Positions 15,177-22,793 of a stretch of DNA of 29,986 nt are shown piece after piece. Each line of letters begins with the position of its first letter. Position 1 is the first letter of the stretch. The translations under genes were made by a program, and so were the position numbers. The DNA comes from a virus, in IMG/VR virus record IMGVR_UViG_3300020281_000094, positions 1-29,986 of that record; one strand, 5' to 3'. The notes below the pieces were generated by a model. That model was given only the letters and a program-made list of their open reading frames with translations, did not search any database and was not told where the DNA came from.

Positions 15177-15311
15177 ATCGTCATCCATAGGAAAACTTGA
15201 GCTTCTATCCATAAGTAAGTCGTCAAGTCGTTGGTTAATGTCTGTCACTTGCATTTCCTGATCGTCAGTTACCAAGTGCCAATTTTCAATGTTAAAGTCT
15301 AGCGATGCCAT
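15168..15311 (-). CDS. Small acidic hypothetical protein, 47 aa
   Basis: The frame opens at 15356, but CAGGAG six nt before the ATG at 15311 marks the start and an operator lies in the longer version. The product starts MASLDFNIENWHLVTDDQEM and is Asp-rich throughout. It sits between palindromic operators on both sides. Function unknown. Confidence 0.58.
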   Translation of the reverse strand: MASLDFNIENWHLVTDDQEMQVTDINQRLDDLLMDRSSSFPMDDDIS

Positions 15312-15323
15312 AAACATCTCCTG

Positions 15324-15338
15324 ATTAGTTGTACTAAT
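15324..15338. promoter_or_regulatory. Palindromic operator copy before 47-aa gene
   Basis: ATTAGTTGTACTAAT, directly upstream of the CAGGAG ribosome-binding site. On the minus strand TTGACA (15356-15351) lies 17 nt before TACAAC (15333-15328), a possible promoter whose -10 is inside the palindrome. Confidence 0.58.
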
Positions 15339-15368
15339 AGTTGCTGTTGTTGTCAAACGATTTCTTAT

Positions 15369-15620
15369 TTAACTCATAAAGTCCTCTGACAAGTCTTCGA
15401 TAGCATCAAGACTTCCATCCACATCTACCATCAGAATGGCGATTGTGGTCAAAAGAATCTCTGAAGGATTGTCACGGATATAGTCGCGGATCGAACTACC
15501 TGCTCTTTTGAGTTTTGTGAACAGATTGATCGGACCGGGTTTCTTCTTGCTGTTCTTTTTCTTCTTTTTCTTAGGCTTCTCGATAACTTCGCCTGTGTCT
15601 GTGTCAATTGTATCGGTCAT
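15369..15620 (-). CDS. Small Lys-rich membrane-associated protein, 83 aa
   Basis: The N-terminal half has a run of lysines (about 16-27). A hydrophobic segment EILLTTIAILMVDV (54-67) could dip into or span the membrane, followed by an acidic tail. The segment resembles the C-terminal one of the 78-aa gene at 17188 (E-[VI]-L then IAI then acidic D/S). Its ATG overlaps the upstream stop (ATGA). Confidence 0.62.
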   Translation of the reverse strand: MTDTIDTDTGEVIEKPKKKKKKNSKKKPGPINLFTKLKRAGSSIRDYIRDNPSEILLTTIAILMVDVDGSLDAIEDLSEDFMS

Positions 15621-15745
15621 ACGTGTTGCTCCTTTTTGGTTGGAATGATTGCTATTGCTATTAATGTGGCAATTCCGATGATGATTATTGCTGTGCGTAT
15701 TTCATTTGGTACTGGGTAATTTGCGATGTTAATTAGTGTTTCCAT
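15617..15745 (-). CDS. Single-pass membrane micro-protein, 42 aa
   Basis: ATG at 15745 follows AGAGGATAACTGA; TGA at 15617 overlaps the next start (ATGA). The product has one clear membrane segment (about 18-35, TAIIIIGIATLIAIAIIP) and a short basic end KKEQHV. It is one of three such tiny membrane proteins in 1.1 kb. Function unknown. Confidence 0.68.
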   Translation of the reverse strand: METLINIANYPVPNEIRTAIIIIGIATLIAIAIIPTKKEQHV

Positions 15746-15763
15746 TCAGTTATCCTCTTCAGT

Positions 15764-16081
15764 CTATTTGTAGATGGTGAAATCCCTAGGTCGGGTCTTA
15801 AAACTATTCTTAATGTTTTTTACCATACGTTTGATGACGTAGTGTTTGAAATACTCCCAGCTTTGTAAACGCCATCGCCAAGTGTGGTATGGGCCTTTAA
15901 CATAGTCTTCAACAAGGTCTTCAAACCAAGTGGTCTCTGTGCAATAAACAGCATCAGCATCTGGTTCAAAATAGTCTGCGTCTGCATAGGGGCAATGAAG
16001 TACTATAGTGAATCCATCCCCAATTAAGTCTTCACCACAGGTTTTACATGTTCCATTTCCGTACCTTCCGTAATCTTCCAT
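15764..16081 (-). CDS. Zinc-binding small protein, 105 aa
   Basis: C12 and C15 (TCKTCGEDLIGDGF), C30 in LHCPYAD and C47 in VYC, plus H29, form a likely zinc site. I recall the CxxCGEDLIGDG type of start from small phage proteins. The C-terminal half is basic and aromatic (WRWRLQSWEYFKHYVIKR), perhaps nucleic-acid binding. GAGGAACTAAAT precedes the ATG. Confidence 0.7.
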   Translation of the reverse strand: MEDYGRYGNGTCKTCGEDLIGDGFTIVLHCPYADADYFEPDADAVYCTETTWFEDLVEDYVKGPYHTWRWRLQSWEYFKHYVIKRMVKNIKNSFKTRPRDFTIYK

Positions 16082-16091
16082 ATTTAGTTCC

Positions 16092-16226
16092 TCAAGTTAT
16101 TTGTAATGCGATTAAATAGCCAAGTGATAGGCCAGTAATTAGTGGTATGTAGATCATCACTGTTGCTTTGATCCATTCTTGCTTTACACGTTCTCGCGTT
16201 CGGTAATACCGTCTGTATTTGTACAT
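16092..16226 (-). CDS. Single-pass membrane micro-protein, 44 aa
   Basis: ATG at 16226 shares a base with the upstream stop (TAATG), and the frame ends in TGA at 16092. The N-terminus is very basic (MYKYRRYYRTRERVK), followed by a hydrophobic segment (22-43, TVMIYIPLITGLSLGYLIAL). Positive-inside logic places the N-terminus in the cytoplasm. Function unknown. Confidence 0.68.
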   Translation of the reverse strand: MYKYRRYYRTRERVKQEWIKATVMIYIPLITGLSLGYLIALQIT

Positions 16227-16534
16227 TAGATATCTACCCCGTTGTCACAAGCGCGATGTTCTACTTCCAAGTGCCAAGCCCATTCAGCGTTTATGAAAGC
16301 CTCCAGGCAATGGTATTTGGTCTGTTTCTCGAACTGACGTTCTAACATTTCAGCGCGGGTTTCAGTTTGGTTAGGCCAAGTTTCTTCCAGCCACTCGCCA
16401 AATGATGTACCAGAACTTATTGGGTTCTGCATTTCATCCGCCAGGGAACGGTTTGTTAATGTGTCAGGGAACAAGTCGTTTATGTGTTGAGTTATCTTTG
16501 CTGTTTGTCGTTGTAATTCTTCGTTGATGTCCAT
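16226..16534 (-). CDS. Hypothetical protein, 102 aa
   Basis: AAGGACAAAACA before the ATG at 16534 fixes the start; the frame extends further upstream into the 36-aa gene. The protein is helical and acidic with Trp and His residues near the end (AFINAEWAWHLEVEHRACD). No domain is recognised. Confidence 0.65.
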   Translation of the reverse strand: MDINEELQRQTAKITQHINDLFPDTLTNRSLADEMQNPISSGTSFGEWLEETWPNQTETRAEMLERQFEKQTKYHCLEAFINAEWAWHLEVEHRACDNGVDI

Positions 16535-16544
16535 TGTTTTGTCC

Positions 16545-16655
16545 TTATAGATAGGTGAATGCTGCGTAAATGAATAGATAAGTACCAACTGCCAATCCGA
16601 CACTGAAAAGTGCCAAACAAGACCAATAAAGGATGGAATAAGCGAGATTTCGCAT
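16545..16655 (-). CDS. Single-pass membrane micro-protein, 36 aa
   Basis: AAGGAG lies 6 nt before ATG at 16655, and the frame ends in TAA at 16545. Almost the whole product is hydrophobic (SILYWSCLALFSVGLAVGTY), with one Arg near the start. It resembles small phage proteins that act on host inner-membrane targets, but no family is identified. It is the first gene after the gene-free repeat region. Confidence 0.68.
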   Translation of the reverse strand: MRNLAYSILYWSCLALFSVGLAVGTYLFIYAAFTYL

Positions 16656-16667
16656 GTTTTACTCCTT

Positions 16668-16800
16668 AAAAAGTGCGTTTTTTGATGAAAAAAGTGTGTT
16701 TTTTGCGGTTAAAACTGTGTTTTTTTGCTTTTTTGAGCCAAAAACTGACTAAAACGAGCGGAGCGAGTGTGTTTTTTGATGTTTTTTCCGGGTTAAAACT
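16668..16800. repeat. A/T-tract repeats, probably bent DNA
   Basis: Units of the form AAAA, then CTG or GTG with T/CG, then TTTTTTG begin at 16668, 16688 and 16711, with a partial copy near 16766. Spacing is 20-23 bp, about two helical turns, so the A- and T-tracts are roughly in phase and the DNA is probably curved. No gene is seen here. The curvature is inference. Confidence 0.6.
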
Positions 16801-16846
16801 GGCTGTTTTTGCTTAAAACTAGTGATTTGTCACAAAACCAAGCGAT

Positions 16847-17170
16847 TTGTCCCAGTTGTACCGCTGTACTGGTACAAGTGAAAAGTGTTAAATAACAAGT
16901 GCTTAGATGCCTTGTCCCAGCTGTACCACCTGTACCACCTTTTTTTGTAAGCAGGTCAGAATTGATTTTGGTGTTTTTGATTTTCTCAAGATTCAACCCA
17001 AAACACTGGTACAACTGGTACAACTGGTACAGATTTGCTCTAGCCCAGTAAGTACGTGGCTTGTAGCCTGTCCCAGCGTTTTGAATTTACTGGTACAACA
17101 CTGGTACAACTGGTACAAGACCGACGTTCCTCCCATCGCGGGCGGGGGGTTGTTACTTGGCATGTACCAG
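16847..17170. repeat. Iteron-like repeats in gene-free region (candidate origin/control)
   Basis: The 9-mer CTGGTACAA (last copy CTGGTACAG) occurs three times in tandem at 17006-17032 and again at 17090, 17101 and 17110. Inverted copies (TTGTACC, TGTACCACC) lie at 16855-16862, 16922-16939 and near 17163, and TTGTCCCAG occurs at 16847 and 16912. Together with the adjacent bent-DNA candidate this resembles a replication origin or multi-site operator. The reading frames through it are only translations of the repeats (LVQLVQ) and are not called as genes. Confidence 0.65.
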
Positions 17171-17187
17171 TTATCAGGTGGCAATTG

Positions 17188-17424
17188 TTAGCTGTCAGTA
17201 TCGAATACAGCAATGGCTATGCCTACCATCAATACCTCTGTAAGTGTCACCTCTTTGAGTAGATCAACAACCTTGTAAGTTGCTACGTCCCAAGCGATGT
17301 CTCCCCAAGTCTTGTTTGAATCTATTTCTTGTTGCTTCTTGATAGATGCGATGTGTTCTTTTGATCCGTAATAAACTTCTTCATTGTCTAATCGATTGTG
17401 TGTGTGTTTGTTGTTCATAGTCAT
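17188..17424 (-). CDS. Small protein with C-terminal hydrophobic segment, 78 aa
   Basis: First gene of the leftward arm. The N-terminal half is polar; the end LTEVLMVGIAIAVFDTDS (61-78) is a short hydrophobic anchor. A weak promoter candidate lies upstream on the minus strand (TTGTTA, 16 nt, TATTAA). The ribosome-binding site is poor (AAGAGACAA), and an alternative ATG is two codons in. Function unknown. Confidence 0.58.
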   Translation of the reverse strand: MTMNNKHTHNRLDNEEVYYGSKEHIASIKKQQEIDSNKTWGDIAWDVATYKVVDLLKEVTLTEVLMVGIAIAVFDTDS

Positions 17425-17715
17425 TTGTCTCTTGTCAATTAATAATTAATAACTTCCAAATAACAACTGACTACGAGCGAGGGACGAGTGAGTGCTGTTT
17501 TCTGGACAAGGTTCCAAGAGTTGAAATCAAAAACAAGGTTCCAAATGTCGAATTCCGGTTTGGGGTTGGGTTTTTGCTTGTAGGGGGAGATAGTGTCTCA
17601 GTGATTCTGATATAAAAATCACAAAAATTTTTTCAAAAAATGCAACAGCAAAGATACCCCAGGACGAGTTATTGCTGTATCGTGGCAGTTGGCTCTAAGG
17701 ATTGGAGGCTGTCAC
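17425..17715. promoter_or_regulatory. Divergent intergenic region between the two arms
   Basis: About 290 bp without a gene, where leftward and rightward transcription part. It holds a direct repeat ACAAGGTTCCAA at 17506-17517 and 17533-17544 (27 bp apart), and a hairpin GTGATT/AATCAC at 17601-17622 followed by A/T-rich sequence. Promoters are expected here, but none with a good -35/-10 pair is visible for the rightward side. Confidence 0.5.
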
Positions 17716-18225
17716 TTGTCAATTGACACCAAGCTGTGCAAAGGCTGCAATCAACGATTACCACTTAGCAAATTCGAAGTTGGTAAAAACACCAAAGGAA
17801 CTTATACACGACAAACTTGCAGAAGTTGTGTCGGTATCCAACGTCGCAAGCGTTTTTCGTCAAATCCGCGTGGCTATTTTCAGCAAGCACTCCAGTATTC
17901 AAAAAGTTCCTATAAAAAGAACAACAAAAACACCCCGGACTTACCTGCGTATGTACTTACAGTTGAAGACTGTTTGCAGCTATGGGATCAGCAAAATGGT
18001 AAGTGTGCTTTATCCGGTGTGCAGATGACACATCATCGAGATGGTTCGGGTAAAAAGGAATTTAATGCCTCGTTAGATCGTATAGAACCAAAAGGTGCGT
18101 ACAGTAAAGCGAATGTACAGCTAGTTTGTTACCGCATAAACATCATGCGACATGTGCTGGATATCGACATGTTCTTCTGGTGGGTCAAGAACATACATGA
18201 TTTTTCGGTTGAAAATAAAGATTAG
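17716..18225 (+). CDS. HNH endonuclease-like protein with N-terminal zinc ribbon
   Basis: A 169-aa protein. GGAGG (17704-17708) lies 7 nt before TTG at 17716, so a TTG start is preferred to the upstream frame extension. The N-terminus has C8/C11 (CKGC) and C35/C38 (CRSC), a zinc ribbon. The C-terminal half has the phage HNH-like pattern NGKCALSG (94-101), NASLDRIEP (117-125) and NVQLVCYRINIM (133-144); a canonical catalytic HH pair is not obvious, though HH occurs at 106-107. HNH proteins next to terminase genes often assist DNA packaging. The stop lies inside the operator at 18221. Confidence 0.8.
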   Translation: MSIDTKLCKGCNQRLPLSKFEVGKNTKGTYTRQTCRSCVGIQRRKRFSSNPRGYFQQALQYSKSSYKKNNKNTPDLPAYVLTVEDCLQLWDQQNGKCALSGVQMTHHRDGSGKKEFNASLDRIEPKGAYSKANVQLVCYRINIMRHVLDIDMFFWWVKNIHDFSVENKD

Positions 18226-18237
18226 TGGGACTAATAT
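18209..18237 (+). promoter_or_regulatory. Promoter with embedded palindromic operator (packaging genes)
   Basis: -35 TTGAAA (18209-18214), 17-nt spacer, -10 TAATAT (18232-18237). The palindrome ATTAGT-GGG-ACTAAT (18221-18235) fills the spacer end and overlaps the -10, as at 5274 and 24410. The expected transcript start (about 18244) coincides with the ATG of the next gene, which would make that mRNA leaderless or nearly so. Confidence 0.72.
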
Positions 18238-18243
18238 TCTCAA

Positions 18244-18537
18244 ATGAAACATACAGTGGAAGTGTTGTGTCTTGATGGGCTTGAAGCGGCCATTATTGGT
18301 CAGACCACAAGAGATGGAAAAACAGAAGTGCTGGTTTACGATGCCACAGTAGTAAACAAGTTGTTAGTCGAGCTTGGTTACGTTGATTTTGATGCTTTCG
18401 ATTTTGAACGACAGCTTATTGAGACAGGGGGTGTCGAGAGTCGAAGACGACCTGTGTTTGTTTATTTAGATGATAACGTAAAGGACAGAATTTTTGGCAC
18501 TCCATCAGTCAGAGGAAGAAACACTCCCCTCCATTAA
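18244..18537 (+). CDS. Hypothetical protein before small terminase, 97 aa
   Basis: An acidic alpha/beta protein (HTVEVLCLDGLEAAIIGQ, GKTEVLVYDATVVNKLL) with no recognised family. It has no ribosome-binding site; the ATG lies 7 nt after a -10 box and may be the transcript's first codon. The last 44 nt overlap the small terminase start. Position suggests a packaging or late-control role (inference). Confidence 0.65.
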   Translation: MKHTVEVLCLDGLEAAIIGQTTRDGKTEVLVYDATVVNKLLVELGYVDFDAFDFERQLIETGGVESRRRPVFVYLDDNVKDRIFGTPSVRGRNTPLH

Positions 18538-19039
18538 CATTGATTCAGAAATGTCGGAGGCAGAGTTCAAATCACACTTGCCATATGCGGGTCTTAATTA
18601 TGGTTCGCTGACTGTGCAGCAGGAAAAGTTTGTCTTGTTACATGTCAGTGGCATGAGTCTCGCGGCAGCAGGTAGGGCAGCAGGTTATTCAACGCGAAGA
18701 CTGGCTTACGAAACGGCCAAGAAGCCCAATGTGCAAAAAGCCATTGAGTATTTTAGAGAGCAGATGCGCGAAGAAGTGAAATTCACAACAGCAAACGCTC
18801 ATCACATGTACATGGAGTCGTACACCGCAGCAGCAAATTCTACAGAAATGAGAACAACAGTTGATTCCCTGGTCAAACTGCATGGGTTGGCGCAACCGGA
18901 GCAGCAGACTCAGGTGAACATACAGATTAATGGTACAAAACAGCTCGAACGGATGACTGACGAAGACCTTCTTAAAATCGCTGGTAAGGATACAGAATAC
19001 TTGGAACCTAAAAGTACCAATGGAGATAGCGAAGGCTGA
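18494..19039 (+). CDS. terS: Terminase small subunit
   Basis: A 181-aa protein (from TTG 18494) that should recognise phage DNA and load the large terminase. LTVQQEKFVLLHVSGMSLAA (39-58) followed by AGRAAGYS and VQKAIEYFREQM is the classic helix-turn-helix start of small terminases. AAGGA precedes the TTG by about 10 nt; ATG at 18551 is an alternative start that would shorten it by 19 residues. It overlaps terL by 20 nt. Confidence 0.85.
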   Translation: MALHQSEEETLPSINIDSEMSEAEFKSHLPYAGLNYGSLTVQQEKFVLLHVSGMSLAAAGRAAGYSTRRLAYETAKKPNVQKAIEYFREQMREEVKFTTANAHHMYMESYTAAANSTEMRTTVDSLVKLHGLAQPEQQTQVNIQINGTKQLERMTDEDLLKIAGKDTEYLEPKSTNGDSEG

Positions 19040-20660
19040 GTGTAAGAGATGTAAAAATCTCTACAATGAAACTTTGGTCAACAGTAAGCGGTTGTGTGTG
19101 TATTGCAAAGCCGATGAAGTTGACAAGTTACCCTCGCCAGTTGTTAAAGAAGAAGTGCCAGTTGCCAAGAAATCCGAAGCGGATATGGCAAGAGAAGAAT
19201 TAGCACTTCGTATTCTCACACGTAAAAGATTACTCCCGTTTGTTGAAAGATTTAATCCTGAATATCTGGCAGGTTGGGTACATAAAGATGTATGTAAACG
19301 CCTGGAAGATTTTTCCCGTGCTGTTGTTGCTAAAGAATCTCCGAGGTTGATGCTGTTCTTGCCACCTCGACATGGCAAATCGACACTTGCCAGTATTGCT
19401 TTCCCTGCTTGGCACTTGGGACGTAACCCCGAACACGAGTTTATTAGCTGTTCTTATTCTGGCTCATTGGCAATGGGGTTCAGTAGAAAAGTGCGTAACC
19501 TGTTAAGAGAGCCTAGTTATAAAACGGCTTTTGATAAAACCCGCCTCGATCCTGAAAGCCAGAGTGCCGAAGCATGGCTGACTACGCAAGGTGGCGGATT
19601 TGTCGCGGCAGGTGTTGGTGGTGGTATTACAGGTAAAGGTGCTCACGTTTTAGTGATCGATGATCCGGTAAAAAACCGCGAGGATGCCGAATCGCAAAAC
19701 AACCGCGATGCCAATTGGGATTGGTATACGTCAACTGCCTACACACGTTTAGCCCCAGGTGGAGGAGTGCTTGTCATTCTGACGCGGTGGCACGATGACG
19801 ATCTGGCAGGTCGGTTATTAAAAGGTACTTCTGAAGGGGGTGACGAATGGGAAGTAGTTCGCTACCCCGCTATCGCTGAAGAGGAAGAAGAATTTAGAAA
19901 CTCTGGTGAAGCACTGCACCCAGAGCGTTATGACGTAAAAAGTTTAGATCGAATCAGAAAAGCAGTCGGGCCGCGAGACTGGTCTGCGCTGTATCAACAA
20001 AACCCTGTTGCAGATGACGGGGACTATTTTACCCGCACGATGATTAATTATTACCACGCGGAGGATGTTGATGAAGAACGACTCAGGTATTACCAAGCAT
20101 GGGATTTGGCAATCGGTCAGCGTGATCGCAATGACTATAGTGTGGGTATGTGTATCGGTGTTGATGAGCATGATCGTCTTTTTGTTATGGACGTTGTGCG
20201 CGGTCGCTATGACGGTTTCGAACTGGTTGAGCAGATTCTGGACTTTTATGAGCAGTGGAAGCCTTCGATCATAGGTATTGAAAAAGGTCACATCGAAATG
20301 GCACTTGGACCATTTTTAGAAAAACGTGTTCGAGAGAGGGGCTTGTACGAAGCCTATTTTAAAGATTTAAAGACAGGAAGGCGTGATAAAGAAGCAAGAG
20401 CGCGAGCGATACAGGGTCGTATGCAACAAGGGATGGTTTACCTTCCTAAAGATGCGCCTTGGGTCGGTCCACTGATAGCAGAACTTTTACGTTTCCCCAA
20501 TGGTACACATGACGATCAGGTTGATGCGTTAGCTTGGCTCGGTCTCATGATGACGGAGTTTGCTACTTATCAAGCTCCGATAATTAAAGAACCCAGTTGG
20601 CGAGATCGGCTTGTCGGTATGACACAAGGTGATCGACGCAAATCAGCGATGAGTGCATAA
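19020..20660 (+). CDS. terL: Terminase large subunit
   Basis: The 546-aa packaging motor. ATPase: Walker A LPPRHGKST (114-122), Walker B VLVIDDP (210-216), coupling motif LTRWH (254-258). Nuclease: D362 in AWDLAIG, E421 in GIEKG, and HDDQVDALAW (497-506). An N-terminal extension has C8/C11 and C26/C29, a zinc-ribbon-like unit not usual in this family. The rest fits the Terminase_6/P22-like group in length. Portal follows after 3 nt. Confidence 0.95.
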   Translation: MEIAKAECKRCKNLYNETLVNSKRLCVYCKADEVDKLPSPVVKEEVPVAKKSEADMAREELALRILTRKRLLPFVERFNPEYLAGWVHKDVCKRLEDFSRAVVAKESPRLMLFLPPRHGKSTLASIAFPAWHLGRNPEHEFISCSYSGSLAMGFSRKVRNLLREPSYKTAFDKTRLDPESQSAEAWLTTQGGGFVAAGVGGGITGKGAHVLVIDDPVKNREDAESQNNRDANWDWYTSTAYTRLAPGGGVLVILTRWHDDDLAGRLLKGTSEGGDEWEVVRYPAIAEEEEEFRNSGEALHPERYDVKSLDRIRKAVGPRDWSALYQQNPVADDGDYFTRTMINYYHAEDVDEERLRYYQAWDLAIGQRDRNDYSVGMCIGVDEHDRLFVMDVVRGRYDGFELVEQILDFYEQWKPSIIGIEKGHIEMALGPFLEKRVRERGLYEAYFKDLKTGRRDKEARARAIQGRMQQGMVYLPKDAPWVGPLIAELLRFPNGTHDDQVDALAWLGLMMTEFATYQAPIIKEPSWRDRLVGMTQGDRRKSAMSA

Positions 20661-20663
20661 ATT

Positions 20664-22793
20664 ATGGCCTATTCAAAATCGAAGAACCTAGCTCCAGAAA
20701 AAGAGATGCAAATTGCAGACACACAATGGCATCGGTACGTTCGTGCGCGGGATAACGGGCATACTGATTATATTGAGATGGCACGTAAATGTGACTCGTA
20801 TTATCGCGGGGAGCAATGGGATGCAAACGATATTGCAACCCTTGATGCAGAAGGTCGCCCTGCTCTGACTATTAATACTATTTTGCCTACAGTGAATACG
20901 GTATTGGGCGAGCAGTCATCGAGGCGAGCAGATATTCAGTTTAAACCCCGACGCGGTGGCGATCAGGAAACAGCAGACGTACTGACCAAGTTGTACTTGC
21001 AGATTGCAGACAACAACAAACTCGACTGGCTGGAGCAACAAGTATTTTCTGACGGTTTGATTATGGATGGCCGTGGATATTTTGATGTGCGGATTGATTT
21101 TACAGATCACACACAGGGCGAAGTGAGAATTACAGCGAAAGACCCCTGCGACATTTTGCTCGACCCTGATGCAAAAGATTATGACCCTGCTTCTTGGACA
21201 GAATTTTTTGAGACTCGGTGGATGACACTTGATGAGATTGAAGAGTTATACGGCAAGAAGCAAGCAGAGCGATTAACTTTTATTGCTGAGAACGGCAACT
21301 CTTATGGGCGCGATTCGATTGAATACGAAGAAACACGTTTTGGTGATGTCGATACACACGAAGAACATATCCCAGGCGATGACGAGTACAGGAAGGTTCG
21401 AGCGTTACGAGTTATTGAAAGGCAGCATAAAAAGATGTCGCGCTGCGATTATTATGTTGACCCACTGACTGGCGACCAAAGACCTGCACCTGCGAACTGG
21501 TCTGACCAGAAGAAGAAAAAATTTGGCAAACAGTACGGGCTAAGTTTAATTTCCAAAGTTGTTCCTAAAGTTCGATGGACTGTTACTTGCGATAAGGTAG
21601 TGCTGCATGATGATTGGTCGCCCTACCCTGAGTTTACGATTGTTCCTTATTTTGCTTACTTCCGTCGTGGCAGACCTTTCGGCATGGTACGCAACTTATT
21701 ATCTCCGCAAGAACAACTGAACAAAATTGCTTCTCAGGAATTGCATATTGTAAATACAACAGCAAACAGCGGCTGGATGGTTGAGTCCGGTTCGCTTGTT
21801 GGTATGACTCCTGATGACTTGGAAGAAAGTGGCGCACAGACTGGTTTGGTAGTTGAGTATGCCAGAGGTACTAATCCACCTACTAAGATACAGCCCAATA
21901 CAATTCCGACAGGTCTGGATCGTATTAGTCAGAAAGCAGCGGGAAATATCAAAGCTATTTCTGGCGTGAATGATTCAATGCTAGGTAGTGACGGACAGGA
22001 AGTTTCTGGTGTTGCGATCCAAGCAAAACAAAATCGTGGCGTTATCATGATTCAAGTGCCACTGGATAATTTGCGAAAAACCAGACATTACCTTGCTGAA
22101 AAAATATTACGATGCGTTCAGCAGTTCTATACCGAAGAGCGTCTTATACAAATTACAGACGAGACTGATCCGATGAAACCCCGCGAAGAATTACGCATCA
22201 ATGAGATGTCACCGGAAGGTCGCGTTATAAACGATCTGACTATTGGTGAATACGATGTGGTCGTAGCGACTGCTCCCGCACGGGATAGTTTTGATGAGGT
22301 TCAGTTTGCTGAAGCATTGAATCTAAGGCAGGTCGGTGTAGCGATCCCTGATGATGCCATTGTCGAATACAGTCATTTGACTAAGAAAGGTGAGCTTGCA
22401 AAACGCATACGCGAGCTAACTGGACAAGAGCCGCCTACTCCAGAACAGGCTGAAATGCTTGCAATGCAGAATCAGCTAGAAATGATGAACATACAGCTTG
22501 AGATTCAAAAGCTCGAAGCCGAAGTACAAAAACTCCAGTCTGAAGCTGCCCTGAATATGGCGAAGGCTACAGACACTGCCGAAGTGCAACCACAGCTACA
22601 GATTGCAGAAATACAATCTAAGCTGGCAATGAAGCAGCAAGAACTTGAGTTGAGAAGGGAACTTTCTGCAAACACCAATGAAATCCGCAAAGGACAATCG
22701 GATACTCAGGCCGCAACTAAGATTGCGTCAACTGCCATGCAAATGGCAAACAAGCAGCAAACTAATCCCCCCACTGATACAGGAGTCAACTAA
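20664..22793 (+). CDS. Portal protein (P22-type)
   Basis: A 709-aa protein forming the dodecameric vertex channel. The start region (SYYRGEQWDANDIATLDAEG, then RPALTINTILPTVNTVLGEQ around 68-87) and the downstream DILLDPDAKDYD segment are typical of P22-like portals. The C-terminus (about 600-690) is a long Gln/Glu-rich coiled coil (QLEIQKLEAEVQKLQSEAAL), the barrel region. Its stop shares a base with the next ATG (TAATG). Confidence 0.92.
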   Translation: MAYSKSKNLAPEKEMQIADTQWHRYVRARDNGHTDYIEMARKCDSYYRGEQWDANDIATLDAEGRPALTINTILPTVNTVLGEQSSRRADIQFKPRRGGDQETADVLTKLYLQIADNNKLDWLEQQVFSDGLIMDGRGYFDVRIDFTDHTQGEVRITAKDPCDILLDPDAKDYDPASWTEFFETRWMTLDEIEELYGKKQAERLTFIAENGNSYGRDSIEYEETRFGDVDTHEEHIPGDDEYRKVRALRVIERQHKKMSRCDYYVDPLTGDQRPAPANWSDQKKKKFGKQYGLSLISKVVPKVRWTVTCDKVVLHDDWSPYPEFTIVPYFAYFRRGRPFGMVRNLLSPQEQLNKIASQELHIVNTTANSGWMVESGSLVGMTPDDLEESGAQTGLVVEYARGTNPPTKIQPNTIPTGLDRISQKAAGNIKAISGVNDSMLGSDGQEVSGVAIQAKQNRGVIMIQVPLDNLRKTRHYLAEKILRCVQQFYTEERLIQITDETDPMKPREELRINEMSPEGRVINDLTIGEYDVVVATAPARDSFDEVQFAEALNLRQVGVAIPDDAIVEYSHLTKKGELAKRIRELTGQEPPTPEQAEMLAMQNQLEMMNIQLEIQKLEAEVQKLQSEAALNMAKATDTAEVQPQLQIAEIQSKLAMKQQELELRRELSANTNEIRKGQSDTQAATKIASTAMQMANKQQTNPPTDTGVN

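Noticed and set aside
16668-17170. CRISPR array
   Set aside because: The repeats are 9 or about 21 bp, partly without spacers, and there are no cas genes.
16793-17191. Reading frames on both strands with LVQLVQ or CTSCTS repeats
   Set aside because: They are translations of the 9-bp iteron-like repeats, have no good ribosome-binding site, and overlap each other on both strands.
17689-17715. Upstream extension of the HNH gene from TTG 17689
   Set aside because: The GGAGG at 17704-17708 is well placed for TTG 17716 and lies inside the longer frame.
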